DNA of 46,019 bases from an uncultured Eubacteriales bacterium (GTDB taxonomy: Bacteria; Bacillota; Clostridia; Oscillospirales; Acutalibacteraceae). Under the pieces are notes generated by a model. The model was not told where the DNA came from, made no database searches, and worked only from the letters and a program-made list of their open reading frames with translations. The stretch is taken from positions 1-46,019 of the forward strand of contig CATZCM010000011.1 in assembly GCA_958417225.1 (NCBI GenBank), written 5' to 3'. This document shows positions 1 to 7,784 of this stretch, in pieces. How positions within the stretch are numbered: the first letter of the stretch is position 1; each line of letters begins with the position of its first letter. The position numbers and the translations under genes are program-made.

Positions 1-92
1 GGACCTCCTTGGTTTTTTGTTTGGGTTATTTCAATTATACCACGTCTGCTATGACCTTTTCTATGTGTCCTATTTCATGTTACAATGAACCA
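1..92 (-). mobile_element. IS30-family element end (5' fragment, transposase upstream region)
   Basis: Bases 1-92 match 25733-25826 almost base for base, with about ten differences. The second stretch is the ribosome binding site, leader and outer end of the IS30-type transposase gene at 25.2-25.8 kb. The transposase would read leftwards out of the window, so only its leader is present here. Similarity stops at about 92, which marks the outer end of the element and its junction with the toxin gene fragment that follows. Confidence 0.75.
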
Positions 93-398
93 CTTTTAGT
101 AGACAATGTAATTAGTGAAACTTTATCCAGCAGAGGTAATATAATTAGTAAGTATACTTTAAATTGTGATGAAGCGTTGCAGTTGGGTGAAAAGTTATTA
201 GGGAGTGGATATAAAGAGGTTAGAAAGTTAGGAAGTGGAGTGTTTGAGAAATCTGTAGGTGAGTATACGTACAGATTTAGAATAGATATAAGTTCTTTAT
301 CTGGTACACATCCTCCGAGAGTTCCTCATATTCATGTAGAAATTTTAAATTCAAATAGAAGAGTAATTGTTAATAACCATATACCATTAAAGGGGTGA
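9..398 (+). CDS. Remnant of a polymorphic toxin C-terminal domain, cut by an IS30 end
   Basis: The open frame starts inside the IS30 end (TTG at 9), so its first ~28 residues are not native; the real toxin-like part starts near base 93. The C-terminal half has a PHIHVEILN motif and ends in NNHIPL. This HxH pattern resembles small nuclease-like domains at the ends of RHS/LXG-type toxins, but I cannot assign a named family. No secretion or RHS domain is present, so this is an orphan or displaced toxin tip. A small gene overlaps its stop codon, as expected of an immunity gene. It could instead be an unrelated hypothetical protein. Confidence 0.45.
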   Translation: MVFCLGYFNYTTSAMTFSMCPISCYNEPLLVDNVISETLSSRGNIISKYTLNCDEALQLGEKLLGSGYKEVRKLGSGVFEKSVGEYTYRFRIDISSLSGTHPPRVPHIHVEILNSNRRVIVNNHIPLKG

Positions 399-637
399 TT
401 TGTATTAAGATAAATAATTTGGGAAGAGTGGTTAATGGTGAAATGAATGGTTGGTATATTATTATTAAGGATGATTTGGAAAATACAGGGGGTTATTTAG
501 TAATATTATTTGAAGACAATAAGTTTAATGGAAAAGGGTATGATAATTGGTTTTTGACGCATGAAGAAATTGAACAATATTTGTTGGACAATAAAATTGA
601 CATAGAGTGGATTGATAGTATAAATAGCGAGAATTAA
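395..637 (+). CDS. Small acidic protein, probable immunity protein to the preceding toxin fragment
   Basis: 80 residues, acidic and rich in aromatic residues (MNGWYIII, GYDNWFLTHEEIEQYLL). It begins at a GTG overlapping the stop of the toxin-like frame by 4 bases, within a GGGGTGAT ribosome-binding-like stretch. The true start may be the ATT or TTG a few codons later. I recognise no domain. The acidic character, size and position directly behind a toxin tip are typical of immunity proteins; that role is inferred from context only. Confidence 0.5.
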   Translation: MICIKINNLGRVVNGEMNGWYIIIKDDLENTGGYLVILFEDNKFNGKGYDNWFLTHEEIEQYLLDNKIDIEWIDSINSEN

Positions 638-709
638 GAGTTGCGCTGATTTATAAAAAACAGATGCCATAATAAAGATATTAAATACTTGTTAGGTTTG
701 TAAAAGTTG

Positions 710-1249
710 ATGGTTTCTGAGAGCGTTAAGAAAATCGACGAGGTAGTTAAGGTAGCGAATGCTTCCGAGAAAACTGAAAGTGCTGCTAAAACGGTAAATG
801 GAGCTATGTCTGCTGGCAGTGAAGATAGTGTAGTGTCTCACGTTGATGCTCCTAAGGCAGATTTTTATGTTAGACCAAATGGAGATACTGTTTCGTATAA
901 ATGGTTAATTCATGGGGAACCAGGAAATCTTAGAGTACATCCATGGCGACAAGGAAAACACATGCTTGGACAAAATAACTATGAAAATGCAATTAGAAGA
1001 GGTAAAAATCCAAGTGTGTTTTATGGAACAGTGGAGGATGCACAAAGACTTGTTGATGAATTTGCTGGAAAAGGAGTTTTGACAGATAAAATGGGAACAA
1101 CAGAACGAGTGAACTTTAATAGAGTAATTGGTAGATATATTGATGAATCTGCAAAAAAATCAGTAGATACAACGTGGGGAACAATTAGGTATTCGAAGGA
1201 TGGTGTGCATATAGTGCCATCTGATCCTGATTCTTATTATAAAAAATGA
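710..1249 (+). CDS. Orphan polymorphic toxin module, Ntox50-like (bacterial toxin 50)
   Basis: About 179 residues. The N-terminal ~45 residues are a low-complexity Ala/Ser/Val linker. A KADFYVRPNGDTV segment follows, which in Firmicutes often precedes toxin domains. The C-terminal ~110 residues carry the toxin-50 pattern: GKHMLGQNNYENAIRRGKNPS, then FAGKG, VNFNRVIGRYID, a TTWGTIRYSKDG stretch and a final HIVPSDP. Ntox50 is a predicted nuclease toxin family found at the ends of RHS/LXG proteins. An in-frame TAA lies just upstream (701-703) and no export domain is present, so this is a stand-alone tip that may be silent. The ATG at 710 follows a TTG at 707, and the ribosome binding site is weak. 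Confidence 0.65.
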   Translation: MVSESVKKIDEVVKVANASEKTESAAKTVNGAMSAGSEDSVVSHVDAPKADFYVRPNGDTVSYKWLIHGEPGNLRVHPWRQGKHMLGQNNYENAIRRGKNPSVFYGTVEDAQRLVDEFAGKGVLTDKMGTTERVNFNRVIGRYIDESAKKSVDTTWGTIRYSKDGVHIVPSDPDSYYKK

Positions 1250-1262
1250 TTGGAGTGGAAAT

Positions 1263-1646
1263 ATGAACTTTTCCAATATAGAGGAAAAAATAGTTGAACC
1301 TTTTTACAGGTATGTTCATTTAAGCAGAGCTAATATTAATGATATTTTTCTTATTAAGTGGAAGGGAGGAACTGCAATCCTTGCTAAATATGACACATGT
1401 TATGAATCTGATAATAATTTAGATCTAGATGATCCAGATTATGAAGATTTTGTAGGTATTGCTATAAAAATAATTAAGATAAAAAAAATAAGTTTAAACG
1501 ATAATTTATTTCCTGATAAATCTATAAATTGTCAAAATGTTTATGAGTGGTTTAAAGAGGACCATTTATATGAGTTGAATTATCACAATTTTCCAGATGA
1601 GATATATAATTCAAGAGGAGAACTGATAAGTAAACGTGAAAATTAA
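1263..1646 (+). CDS. Probable immunity protein for the Ntox50-like toxin
   Basis: 127 residues, strongly acidic in the middle (DNNLDLDDPDYEDF). It starts with ATG 13 bases after the toxin stop, behind a GGAGTGG ribosome binding site. No signal peptide or membrane segment is seen, so it is cytoplasmic, as expected for protection against an intracellularly acting nuclease. I recognise no named domain. The role is inferred from position, size and charge. The next gene is on the opposite strand beyond the GC-rich block. Confidence 0.55.
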   Translation: MNFSNIEEKIVEPFYRYVHLSRANINDIFLIKWKGGTAILAKYDTCYESDNNLDLDDPDYEDFVGIAIKIIKIKKISLNDNLFPDKSINCQNVYEWFKEDHLYELNYHNFPDEIYNSRGELISKREN

Positions 1647-1689
1647 CAATTATTGGTTTTATTATTAGAGTAAGCGCGGTTAAAATAGA

Positions 1690-2140
1690 AGTTGGTATGA
1701 GGAATGTAAAAATTAAGGATGCACAAGTTTTCCATATGTGAATGGAACAAGCACGTATGTGTACGAGAAGACTTATTTTTTCACTTTTCGCCCGATCGTG
1801 TGATGTGGACCCGCACGGAAGGCTAGCGAAGCTTGAGCCGAAGTGCGGCCATGATATAACAAGATGTCTGGTGCCAGAGATGGTAAAAGAAATTGCGGCG
1901 AATTGAAAAAATGAATGGGTGAAGGAGTCTTTTAGTTCCTTTTCTTCTCCGCTTGGAAGAAAAGGAACCGCCCGGCCGGCGTGAGGCCAAAATGAAAAAT
2001 TGGGAAACAAGGTATATTTCAGGGGGCGCAAAGCGTCCCCTGATGCAAGAGACTGAAATATTACTAATGCAGTATCAGAAGAATTGACATATGGGATTGA
2101 TCCTGTAACCCTCAAAAGTGAGAAAAGCAAGATTGTATAC
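1690..2140. repeat. GC-rich, hairpin-rich intergenic block (possible structured RNA or mobile repeat)
   Basis: About 450 bases without a convincing gene and visibly richer in G+C than the neighbours. Three stems stand out. At 1811-1848, CCGCAC/GTGCGG encloses GGCT/AGCC. At 1935-1968 there is a perfect 13-bp stem with an 8-base loop. At 2019-2043 there is an 11-bp stem (one G-T pair) with an AAA loop. The G-T pair is G-U only if the plus strand is transcribed. Long frames across the block (for example 1552-2130 minus) have no protein-like composition. The block resembles intergenic repeats of related gut Clostridia, but I cannot match it to a named family. Confidence 0.5.
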
Positions 2141-2144
2141 AGAA

Positions 2145-2176
2145 TACCCCGGCTCGTTTTTTTACGAACCGGGGTA
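2145..2176 (-). terminator. Hairpin terminator-like structure downstream of the zinc peptidase gene
   Basis: A 13-bp stem (TACCCCGG..., one G-U pair on the minus strand and a C-A mismatch on the plus strand) with a 6-7-base T/A loop, 41 bases beyond the stop of the minus-strand peptidase gene. The pairing favours minus-strand transcription. The U-tract after it is weak. Confidence 0.5.
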
Positions 2177-2216
2177 AAAATTTTCTAAACTTTTGAGATA
2201 TGGTTAATTCAAAAAA

Positions 2217-2987
2217 TTACTGGTGGTAATTTGATATATAGTTTACCCATTCATCATATATTTCTTTTCTTGATTTTCCGAAGCATTTATCATAGTCTTC
2301 TGTTTGGATAAGGGATAATACAGCGTTCCAGCCGTAGGTTAAATCGAGATATTCAATATATGTATGCGAAAATACATATCCACGACATTTTTCAAATGTA
2401 ATAGGATTGTTTGAACAGGTTTTTTTATATGATGGGATACCTTGATCCACATATTTTTTATAGAATGGTGAACCATTAGCCAGATATAAAGCTGTTCCCT
2501 CAGTTAACCATAAGTCAATATTTTTGTTAATTACACTGACATACGCGTGAACTATTTCGTGTAGCACAGCGTTTTTAATGCTGTCATAATTGTGGGTATT
2601 ACCGGGATTTGCAGGTGATGTAAGTATAACATTAGTTCCGATGTTATCTCCGATATACCAATCTAATTTCAATAAAGGTGCGACAAGTCCATATTTTTTT
2701 GTCTGCATTGTGTTTTGATGGTCATAAATGTAAACGTTGACATTCTGTTTTTCTGTGAAACCGAGTTTTTTGGCGACATCATTTGTTGAATTATCAGCAT
2801 ATTGAAACACATCTTTTGCAGCACTTTCTTCTGACTCATAATAAACGTTTACCCAATTACCATTTAGTTCTTTCATATTTGAAGTTTTTAAATTAAATGT
2901 GGGAATAAAGTTTATTATTACGGATGCTATCAGAAAAACCACAATCCCAAGTGATATTTTCAGTGCAAGTTTTTTTCTTTTTGACAT
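2217..2987 (-). CDS. Membrane-anchored gluzincin-type zinc metallopeptidase
   Basis: 256 residues. Residues 10-30 form one N-terminal membrane segment after a KRKK stretch, with the rest probably outside. The motif HEIVHAY (His143, Glu144, His147) gives the HExxH zinc site, and WLTEGTALYLA places the third ligand, Glu163, 16 residues after His147, the spacing of gluzincins. This fits M1-like 'peptidase MA' families that cleave peptides or envelope proteins. The substrate is unknown. The start ATG follows an AAAGGATGA ribosome binding site. It is a single gene on the minus strand, separated by about 155 bases from the pheST operon end. Confidence 0.7.
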   Translation of the reverse strand: MSKRKKLALKISLGIVVFLIASVIINFIPTFNLKTSNMKELNGNWVNVYYESEESAAKDVFQYADNSTNDVAKKLGFTEKQNVNVYIYDHQNTMQTKKYGLVAPLLKLDWYIGDNIGTNVILTSPANPGNTHNYDSIKNAVLHEIVHAYVSVINKNIDLWLTEGTALYLANGSPFYKKYVDQGIPSYKKTCSNNPITFEKCRGYVFSHTYIEYLDLTYGWNAVLSLIQTEDYDKCFGKSRKEIYDEWVNYISNYHQ

Positions 2988-3143
2988 ATAATCATCCTTT
3001 GTTTTAAATTATAGTTTTTTCACAATTGGATAATAAGTTAGATATAAAACAAACTGCATGCTTATTTGAAACTAGTTCACAAGTATCGATACACAGTCAT
3101 TCAGTTTTGTGACATAGTAAGAATCCTTATTGGCTGATTAATG

Positions 3144-3389
3144 TTATTGCACATCAAGGTAATACTTAATTAAGGTTTGCAGTAGATAATCTCTATCAAT
3201 TTTAGTTATAAGTTTGCGTGCGTCGTTATATGTAGTGATGTAAGTTGGATCTTCCGATAATATATATCCAAGTAATTGATTAATTGGATTGTACCCTTTT
3301 TCCTGTAATGCGTCATATACGATTGTCAAAGTTTTGCGTATATCATCTTCTGGTTTTCTATTGCAAGAAAATAGCATAGTATGATTCAT
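3144..3389 (-). CDS. ireB: IreB family regulatory phosphoprotein (UPF0297)
   Basis: 81 residues, the normal length for the family. Core motifs are recognisable: LTIVYDALQEKGYNPINQL, then GYILSEDPTYIT and NDARKLI. In enterococci IreB is a cytoplasmic substrate of the PASTA kinase IreK and limits cephalosporin resistance. The phosphorylated Thr residues lie near the N-terminus, and Thr candidates exist here (RKTLT). In many Firmicutes the gene sits beside ruvX and alaS; here it lies 18 bases after pheT as the last gene of trhA-pheS-pheT-ireB. The start ATG follows a GGGAGGGG ribosome binding site. Confidence 0.85.
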   Translation of the reverse strand: MNHTMLFSCNRKPEDDIRKTLTIVYDALQEKGYNPINQLLGYILSEDPTYITTYNDARKLITKIDRDYLLQTLIKYYLDVQ

Positions 3390-3407
3390 TTAAGCCCCTC
3401 CCAAAAA

Positions 3408-5789
3408 TTATGCATCTCTCAAAGTCACTCCAAGCTCATTGAAAGATTTTACTATCTTATCTATTATACGACAAATTTGTTCATCTGTCAATGTTCCTTC
3501 ATTAGATCTTAGGTTAATTCTAAATGCTACACTTTTTTTACCGTCAGGGATATTTGAACCTTCGTATACGTCAAAGAGTTTTGTTTCTTCAAGCAATTTA
3601 CCAGCTGATTTTGAGATAACTTTTTCTAATGATTGAACAGTTGTGTCTTTGTTGCAAATCAGGCAAAGATCTCGTGTTACTCCAGGAAACTTTGGAAGTG
3701 GAACATAATGTACATTTTGGTTTAAGATTTCATAAAATACACTTAAGTCAATGCTCATGTAGTATACTGGAATATTAAGTTTAAAATTTTCTGCAACAGT
3801 AGGATGCACCTGTCCAAGTAAACATAAAGTTTTTTCATTTACTAATATTTTTGCAGTACGACCAGGGTGCATTGATGGCATATTGGTTACAGCTTCCACA
3901 TGGTACTCACAGGTAGAAAATTTATCTATGAGTTCTTCAATGATTCCCTTGAGTAAAAAGTAATCTACATCATTGCCGTACATTCCAATTACAATTTTCT
4001 CTTTTTCACATGCTGGAGTAGTACTTTCTTCTTTTGTATATTCTTTTACTAGTTCAAATAATTTAGCATTTTCGTTTCGATTTCCAAGATTTTTTGCCAA
4101 AGTCTCCATCATAGAAGGAAATCCTGTTGTTCTCATAATGCTTGTTGTTTCCCCAAGTGGGTTTCTAATGATTATACAATCACGCAATTTATCATTTTGT
4201 GGTAGTAACATCTTATCGAAGCTATTTGGTCCAATGAATGAATATGTCATTGCTTCAGATAATCCTAGACTTATTAAGCTATCGCAAAGGGCTTTTCTAA
4301 ATTTTTGAATTTTGGAATATTCACCAATACAACTACTTTTCATTGGATTTGCAGAAATTTTATTATACCCGTAAAATCTTGCGATTTCTTCAGCTATGTC
4401 GTATTTGGTTTTCAAATCGGCTCTAAATGATGGAACGATAATTTTATCATCATTCACTTCACAAGAGATTTTTTTTAAGACTTCTTCCATAAATTCACGT
4501 TCAATGTTAGTACCAAGAAATTTATTTATCCAATTTACATCAAGATCAATAACTATTTTTTTGGTGTCAGGAGAACCTTGGGTAATAATGTTGCATATTA
4601 CTTCACCGGCGTTAAGTTCACAAATTAGTTCGAGTGCTCTTGAAAGTGCAGGTATGCAGTTATTTGGATCGAGCCCTTTCTCGAAGCGAGCTGATGATTC
4701 TGTACGAAATCCGTGTCGTTTTGCAGACATACGTACAGTGCAAGCGTTGAAATTTGCAGACTCAAATATTATGGTTGTTGTATCGTCTTTTACTCCAGTG
4801 AATTTTCCTCCCATAACTCCGGCTAATGCCAATGGTTTTTCGGAATCGCATATTACAAGGTCTTTTTCAGTTAACTTCAATTTACTATCATCAAGTGTTG
4901 TTATAAATTCGCCGTTGTTTGCATATCGTACGTTAATTTGATGTCCTGACACGTCGCGCAAATCAAATGCATGCATTGGTTGACCATATTCGAGCATGAC
5001 GTAATTAGTTATATCTACGATATTATTTATTGGACGGACGCCCATTGCACGAAGCCTTTCTCGAATCCACCTTGGTGATGGTTTAATCTTTACATTTTTT
5101 ACAATAGCAGCGCTATACATTGGACAAGCTTTTTTGTCCTGGATTGAAACTTTTAGTTGTTCAGTTGAATTTTCATTTTTTTGTTGATATTGTGGAATAG
5201 GTAGATTAAGTGGCACATTGAATGTAGCGGCAGCTTCGCGAGCAAGACCGATTACAGACATACAATCTGGTCGATTAGAAGTGATTTCAAATTCCACTAT
5301 ATTATCATCAAGTCCGATTGCATCTCTTATATCTTGTCCAGGCACACATTTTTCCTGCAAAATAAAGAGTCCATCTTCTATGGCATATGGAAAATCTTCT
5401 GTAGTTACACCAACTTCTGCAATTGAACAGAACATTCCTTGACTAAGTACGCCACGAAGTTTCCCCTTTTTTATTTTGCTTCCATCTGCCAAAATTGACC
5501 CATCAAGTGCAACTGGGACTTTGTCACCTTCTTGCATGTTTTTGGCGGCGGTTACTATTTGAATTTGGTTTTCAGAACCGACATTTACAGAACACACAAC
5601 TAATCTTTCTGCGTCAGGGTGTGGGGAAATTTTTAATATTTCACCTACTACTATATTTTTCAAAGTTTTGCCTTCTTGATCATACTTTTCTACTTTTGAA
5701 CCACTCATTGTCATTGCATCTGAAAATTCTTTCATGCTAATGTTCGGAAGATTAATATAATCTGAAAGCCACTTCATTGATAAGTTCAT
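3408..5789 (-). CDS. pheT: Phenylalanine--tRNA ligase beta subunit
   Basis: 793 residues, full length for bacterial PheT. The order matches the family: N-terminal tRNA-binding (EMAP-like) domain with GEILKISPHPDAERL, B3/B4 core with TSNRPDCMS, B5 domain, catalytic-like core, and a C-terminal ferredoxin-like anticodon-binding domain (KFPGVTRDL). PheT pairs with PheS as an alpha2-beta2 enzyme that charges tRNA-Phe in the cytoplasm. The start ATG follows AAGGAGGT. pheS lies 13 bases upstream and ireB 18 bases downstream. No damage is seen. Confidence 0.97.
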   Translation of the reverse strand: MNLSMKWLSDYINLPNISMKEFSDAMTMSGSKVEKYDQEGKTLKNIVVGEILKISPHPDAERLVVCSVNVGSENQIQIVTAAKNMQEGDKVPVALDGSILADGSKIKKGKLRGVLSQGMFCSIAEVGVTTEDFPYAIEDGLFILQEKCVPGQDIRDAIGLDDNIVEFEITSNRPDCMSVIGLAREAAATFNVPLNLPIPQYQQKNENSTEQLKVSIQDKKACPMYSAAIVKNVKIKPSPRWIRERLRAMGVRPINNIVDITNYVMLEYGQPMHAFDLRDVSGHQINVRYANNGEFITTLDDSKLKLTEKDLVICDSEKPLALAGVMGGKFTGVKDDTTTIIFESANFNACTVRMSAKRHGFRTESSARFEKGLDPNNCIPALSRALELICELNAGEVICNIITQGSPDTKKIVIDLDVNWINKFLGTNIEREFMEEVLKKISCEVNDDKIIVPSFRADLKTKYDIAEEIARFYGYNKISANPMKSSCIGEYSKIQKFRKALCDSLISLGLSEAMTYSFIGPNSFDKMLLPQNDKLRDCIIIRNPLGETTSIMRTTGFPSMMETLAKNLGNRNENAKLFELVKEYTKEESTTPACEKEKIVIGMYGNDVDYFLLKGIIEELIDKFSTCEYHVEAVTNMPSMHPGRTAKILVNEKTLCLLGQVHPTVAENFKLNIPVYYMSIDLSVFYEILNQNVHYVPLPKFPGVTRDLCLICNKDTTVQSLEKVISKSAGKLLEETKLFDVYEGSNIPDGKKSVAFRINLRSNEGTLTDEQICRIIDKIVKSFNELGVTLRDA

Positions 5790-5802
5790 GGTTTATACCT
5801 CC

Positions 5803-6822
5803 TTAAAACTGTTGCAAAAATCTAACGTCATTTTCATAAAATAATCGTAAATCATTTATTTTGAATCGGCGCATGGTAAGTCTTTCTAAACCAATGCCAA
5901 AAGCAAATCCACTATATTTTTCAGGATCGATTCCGCAATTAGATAACACGTCAGGGTGTACCATACCGCACCCGAGTAATTCTATAAACCCTTCGCCTTT
6001 ACATAGAGGACAGCCTTTTCCGGCGCATTTAAAGCACTGTACATCAAGTTCTGCAGATGGTTCTGTGTATGGGAAATGATGTGGTCTAAATCGCACTACG
6101 GAGTTTTCACCATAAAGTTTCTTTACGAATGTTTCAAGTGTATATTTTAAATGTGCAAACGTGATTCCCTTATCGACTACAAGGCCTTCGATTTGATGAA
6201 ATGTAGGTGAATGTGTAGCGTCAACAGTATCTGTCCTGTAAACTCGACCAGGAGCAATTATTTTTATTGGAGGTTTTTGTGATTTCATGGTACGAACTTG
6301 GACCGATGATGTCTGTGATCGAAGGATTGTGTTATCATTTATGTAAAATGTATCCTGTTCATCACGTGCAGGATGTTCTTTTGGCATATTTAGAGCGTCA
6401 AATGCAAAATAATTATCTTCTATTTCAGGACCTTCCGCGATAGTAAATCCCATACCTATAAAGATTTCTTTCATGTCATCTAGGACAATAGAAAGAGGAT
6501 GTTTGTGACCAAGTTTATGTGATTTTCCGGGTAAAGTTACGTCTATACACTCTAATTTTAGTTTTTCTTCCAAAGCCTTTTGTTTAAGAGCTGATGTTTT
6601 TTCAGTTATGATATTTTCAATTTTAGTTCTGACTTCATTTGCAAGTTGTCCCATTACAGGACGTTCTTCAGGGGAAAGTTTGCCCATTTGCTTTAAGATT
6701 GCTGTGAGAGCTCCTTTTTTACCAAGATATTTTAATCTTAGTTCTTCTAAACTTTTTAAACATTCTGATTGTTCGAAAGCTTTTTTAGCCTCGTGTTCTA
6801 TATTAATTAGTTGGTCTTTCAT
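5803..6822 (-). CDS. pheS: Phenylalanine--tRNA ligase alpha subunit
   Basis: 339 residues: N-terminal coiled coil (to ~residue 90) followed by the class II catalytic core, with motif 2 (PGRVYRTDTVDATHSPTFHQ) and motif 3 (GFAFGIGLERL). It forms the active site of PheRS with PheT. The frame can extend to a GTG at 6831, but that codon lies within the GAGGTGAT ribosome binding site, so the ATG at 6822 is the real start. It begins directly after trhA, with the ribosome binding site overlapping the trhA end. No T-box leader is visible between the two, which is unusual for a Firmicute pheST pair. Confidence 0.97.
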   Translation of the reverse strand: MKDQLINIEHEAKKAFEQSECLKSLEELRLKYLGKKGALTAILKQMGKLSPEERPVMGQLANEVRTKIENIITEKTSALKQKALEEKLKLECIDVTLPGKSHKLGHKHPLSIVLDDMKEIFIGMGFTIAEGPEIEDNYFAFDALNMPKEHPARDEQDTFYINDNTILRSQTSSVQVRTMKSQKPPIKIIAPGRVYRTDTVDATHSPTFHQIEGLVVDKGITFAHLKYTLETFVKKLYGENSVVRFRPHHFPYTEPSAELDVQCFKCAGKGCPLCKGEGFIELLGCGMVHPDVLSNCGIDPEKYSGFAFGIGLERLTMRRFKINDLRLFYENDVRFLQQF

Positions 6823-6832
6823 AAATATCACC

Positions 6833-7534
6833 TCATAAATTTATACAGTAATTAAATATAAAGAAAAAATGCAATATACTTCCAATGAGTACAAATACAT
6901 GCCACACTGAGTGCATATACTTGTTTTTCTTACCGATGTTATATATTACAGCACCAATAGTGTATGCAATGCCACCGACTAATAATAGTACCAATTGCAT
7001 TACTGAAATTTTATTAATAAGCGGTTTAAATGCAAATAATACACACCATCCCATGCAAATATAGCAAATGGATGACAATTTAGAGAATTTTTTCATGTCA
7101 ATGGAATTGATGATTACTCCAAAAATGGCAGATGCCCATATTATCCCAAATAAAACCCATCCGACTGTTCCACCGATTAGTACAAGGGAAAGTGGGGTAT
7201 ATGTTCCAGCGATTAGGAAAAAAATGGAGCAATGATCGAGGATACGAAAAACTTTTTTAGCGTAGTTGATTTTTAGTGCGTGGTATATGGTTGATACGAT
7301 GTACGTGATGAATAGAGTTGATGCATATATTGACACACATGTGATAGTCATTGGCGTATGTGCTGAAAACACTACAAGTAAGACAATTGCGGCTATTGCT
7401 AAAAGAGCTCCTATACCGTGAGTAAGTGCATTTAGTACTTCCTCAAACGTAGAATACTTTGGTAATCCTAATTCTTTTCGCTTTCTCTCTTTTATAAAAT
7501 CCTTTGTAAAATTAATATTTACCTTACTCAACAT
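6833..7534 (-). CDS. trhA: Hemolysin III family (PAQR/TrhA-type) membrane protein
   Basis: About 233 residues with seven predicted membrane segments. Family marks are the N-terminal EEVLNALTHGIGA, the TIYHAL motif, ILDHCSIFFLIAGTYTP, and the C-terminal HSVWHVFVLIGSILHF, supplying the conserved histidines of a buried metal site. Bacterial members (YqfA/TrhA) have been linked to membrane-lipid homeostasis; the 'hemolysin' name is historical. An ATG at 7540 is only a base or two after AAAGG, so the ATG at 7534 is preferred. It is the first gene of trhA-pheS-pheT-ireB, and the promoter at 7693-7722 probably drives all four. Confidence 0.88.
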   Translation of the reverse strand: MLSKVNINFTKDFIKERKRKELGLPKYSTFEEVLNALTHGIGALLAIAAIVLLVVFSAHTPMTITCVSIYASTLFITYIVSTIYHALKINYAKKVFRILDHCSIFFLIAGTYTPLSLVLIGGTVGWVLFGIIWASAIFGVIINSIDMKKFSKLSSICYICMGWCVLFAFKPLINKISVMQLVLLLVGGIAYTIGAVIYNIGKKNKYMHSVWHVFVLIGSILHFFFIFNYCINL

Positions 7535-7692
7535 AACCATCCTTTTATAATAAATTAGTAGTTTTTATAGACTCTCTTCAAAGTCTTCATCTTTAATTAA
7601 AATTAGTATTTGTTATACCATTGATAGTAGTTATTTACCAAAAGATTATAGTTTACTAATTAGTCAGTAATGAGTTTATAATTCATATCTGA

Positions 7693-7722
7693 ATTATACT
7701 ACTTAATGATTGTATAATGCAA
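7693..7722 (-). promoter_or_regulatory. Promoter for trhA-pheST-ireB
   Basis: On the minus strand TTGCAT (7717-7722) and TATAAT (7693-7698) are separated by 18 bases. The leader to the trhA start would be about 150 bases. I saw no T-box antiterminator or specifier motif in it. Confidence 0.6.
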
Positions 7723-7784
7723 GTTTTTTTAGAATTGTCTTTATTTTTTATCAGGTCAGGCGATTAAATAGTAATAAATTAAGT

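Noticed and set aside
1552..2130. 192-residue minus-strand open frame across the GC-rich block
   Set aside because: It overlaps a better plus-strand gene at one end, has no ribosome binding site and follows hairpin repeats; its composition is not protein-like.
4396..4941. 181-residue plus-strand frame inside pheT
   Set aside because: Antisense shadow of a conserved synthetase gene.
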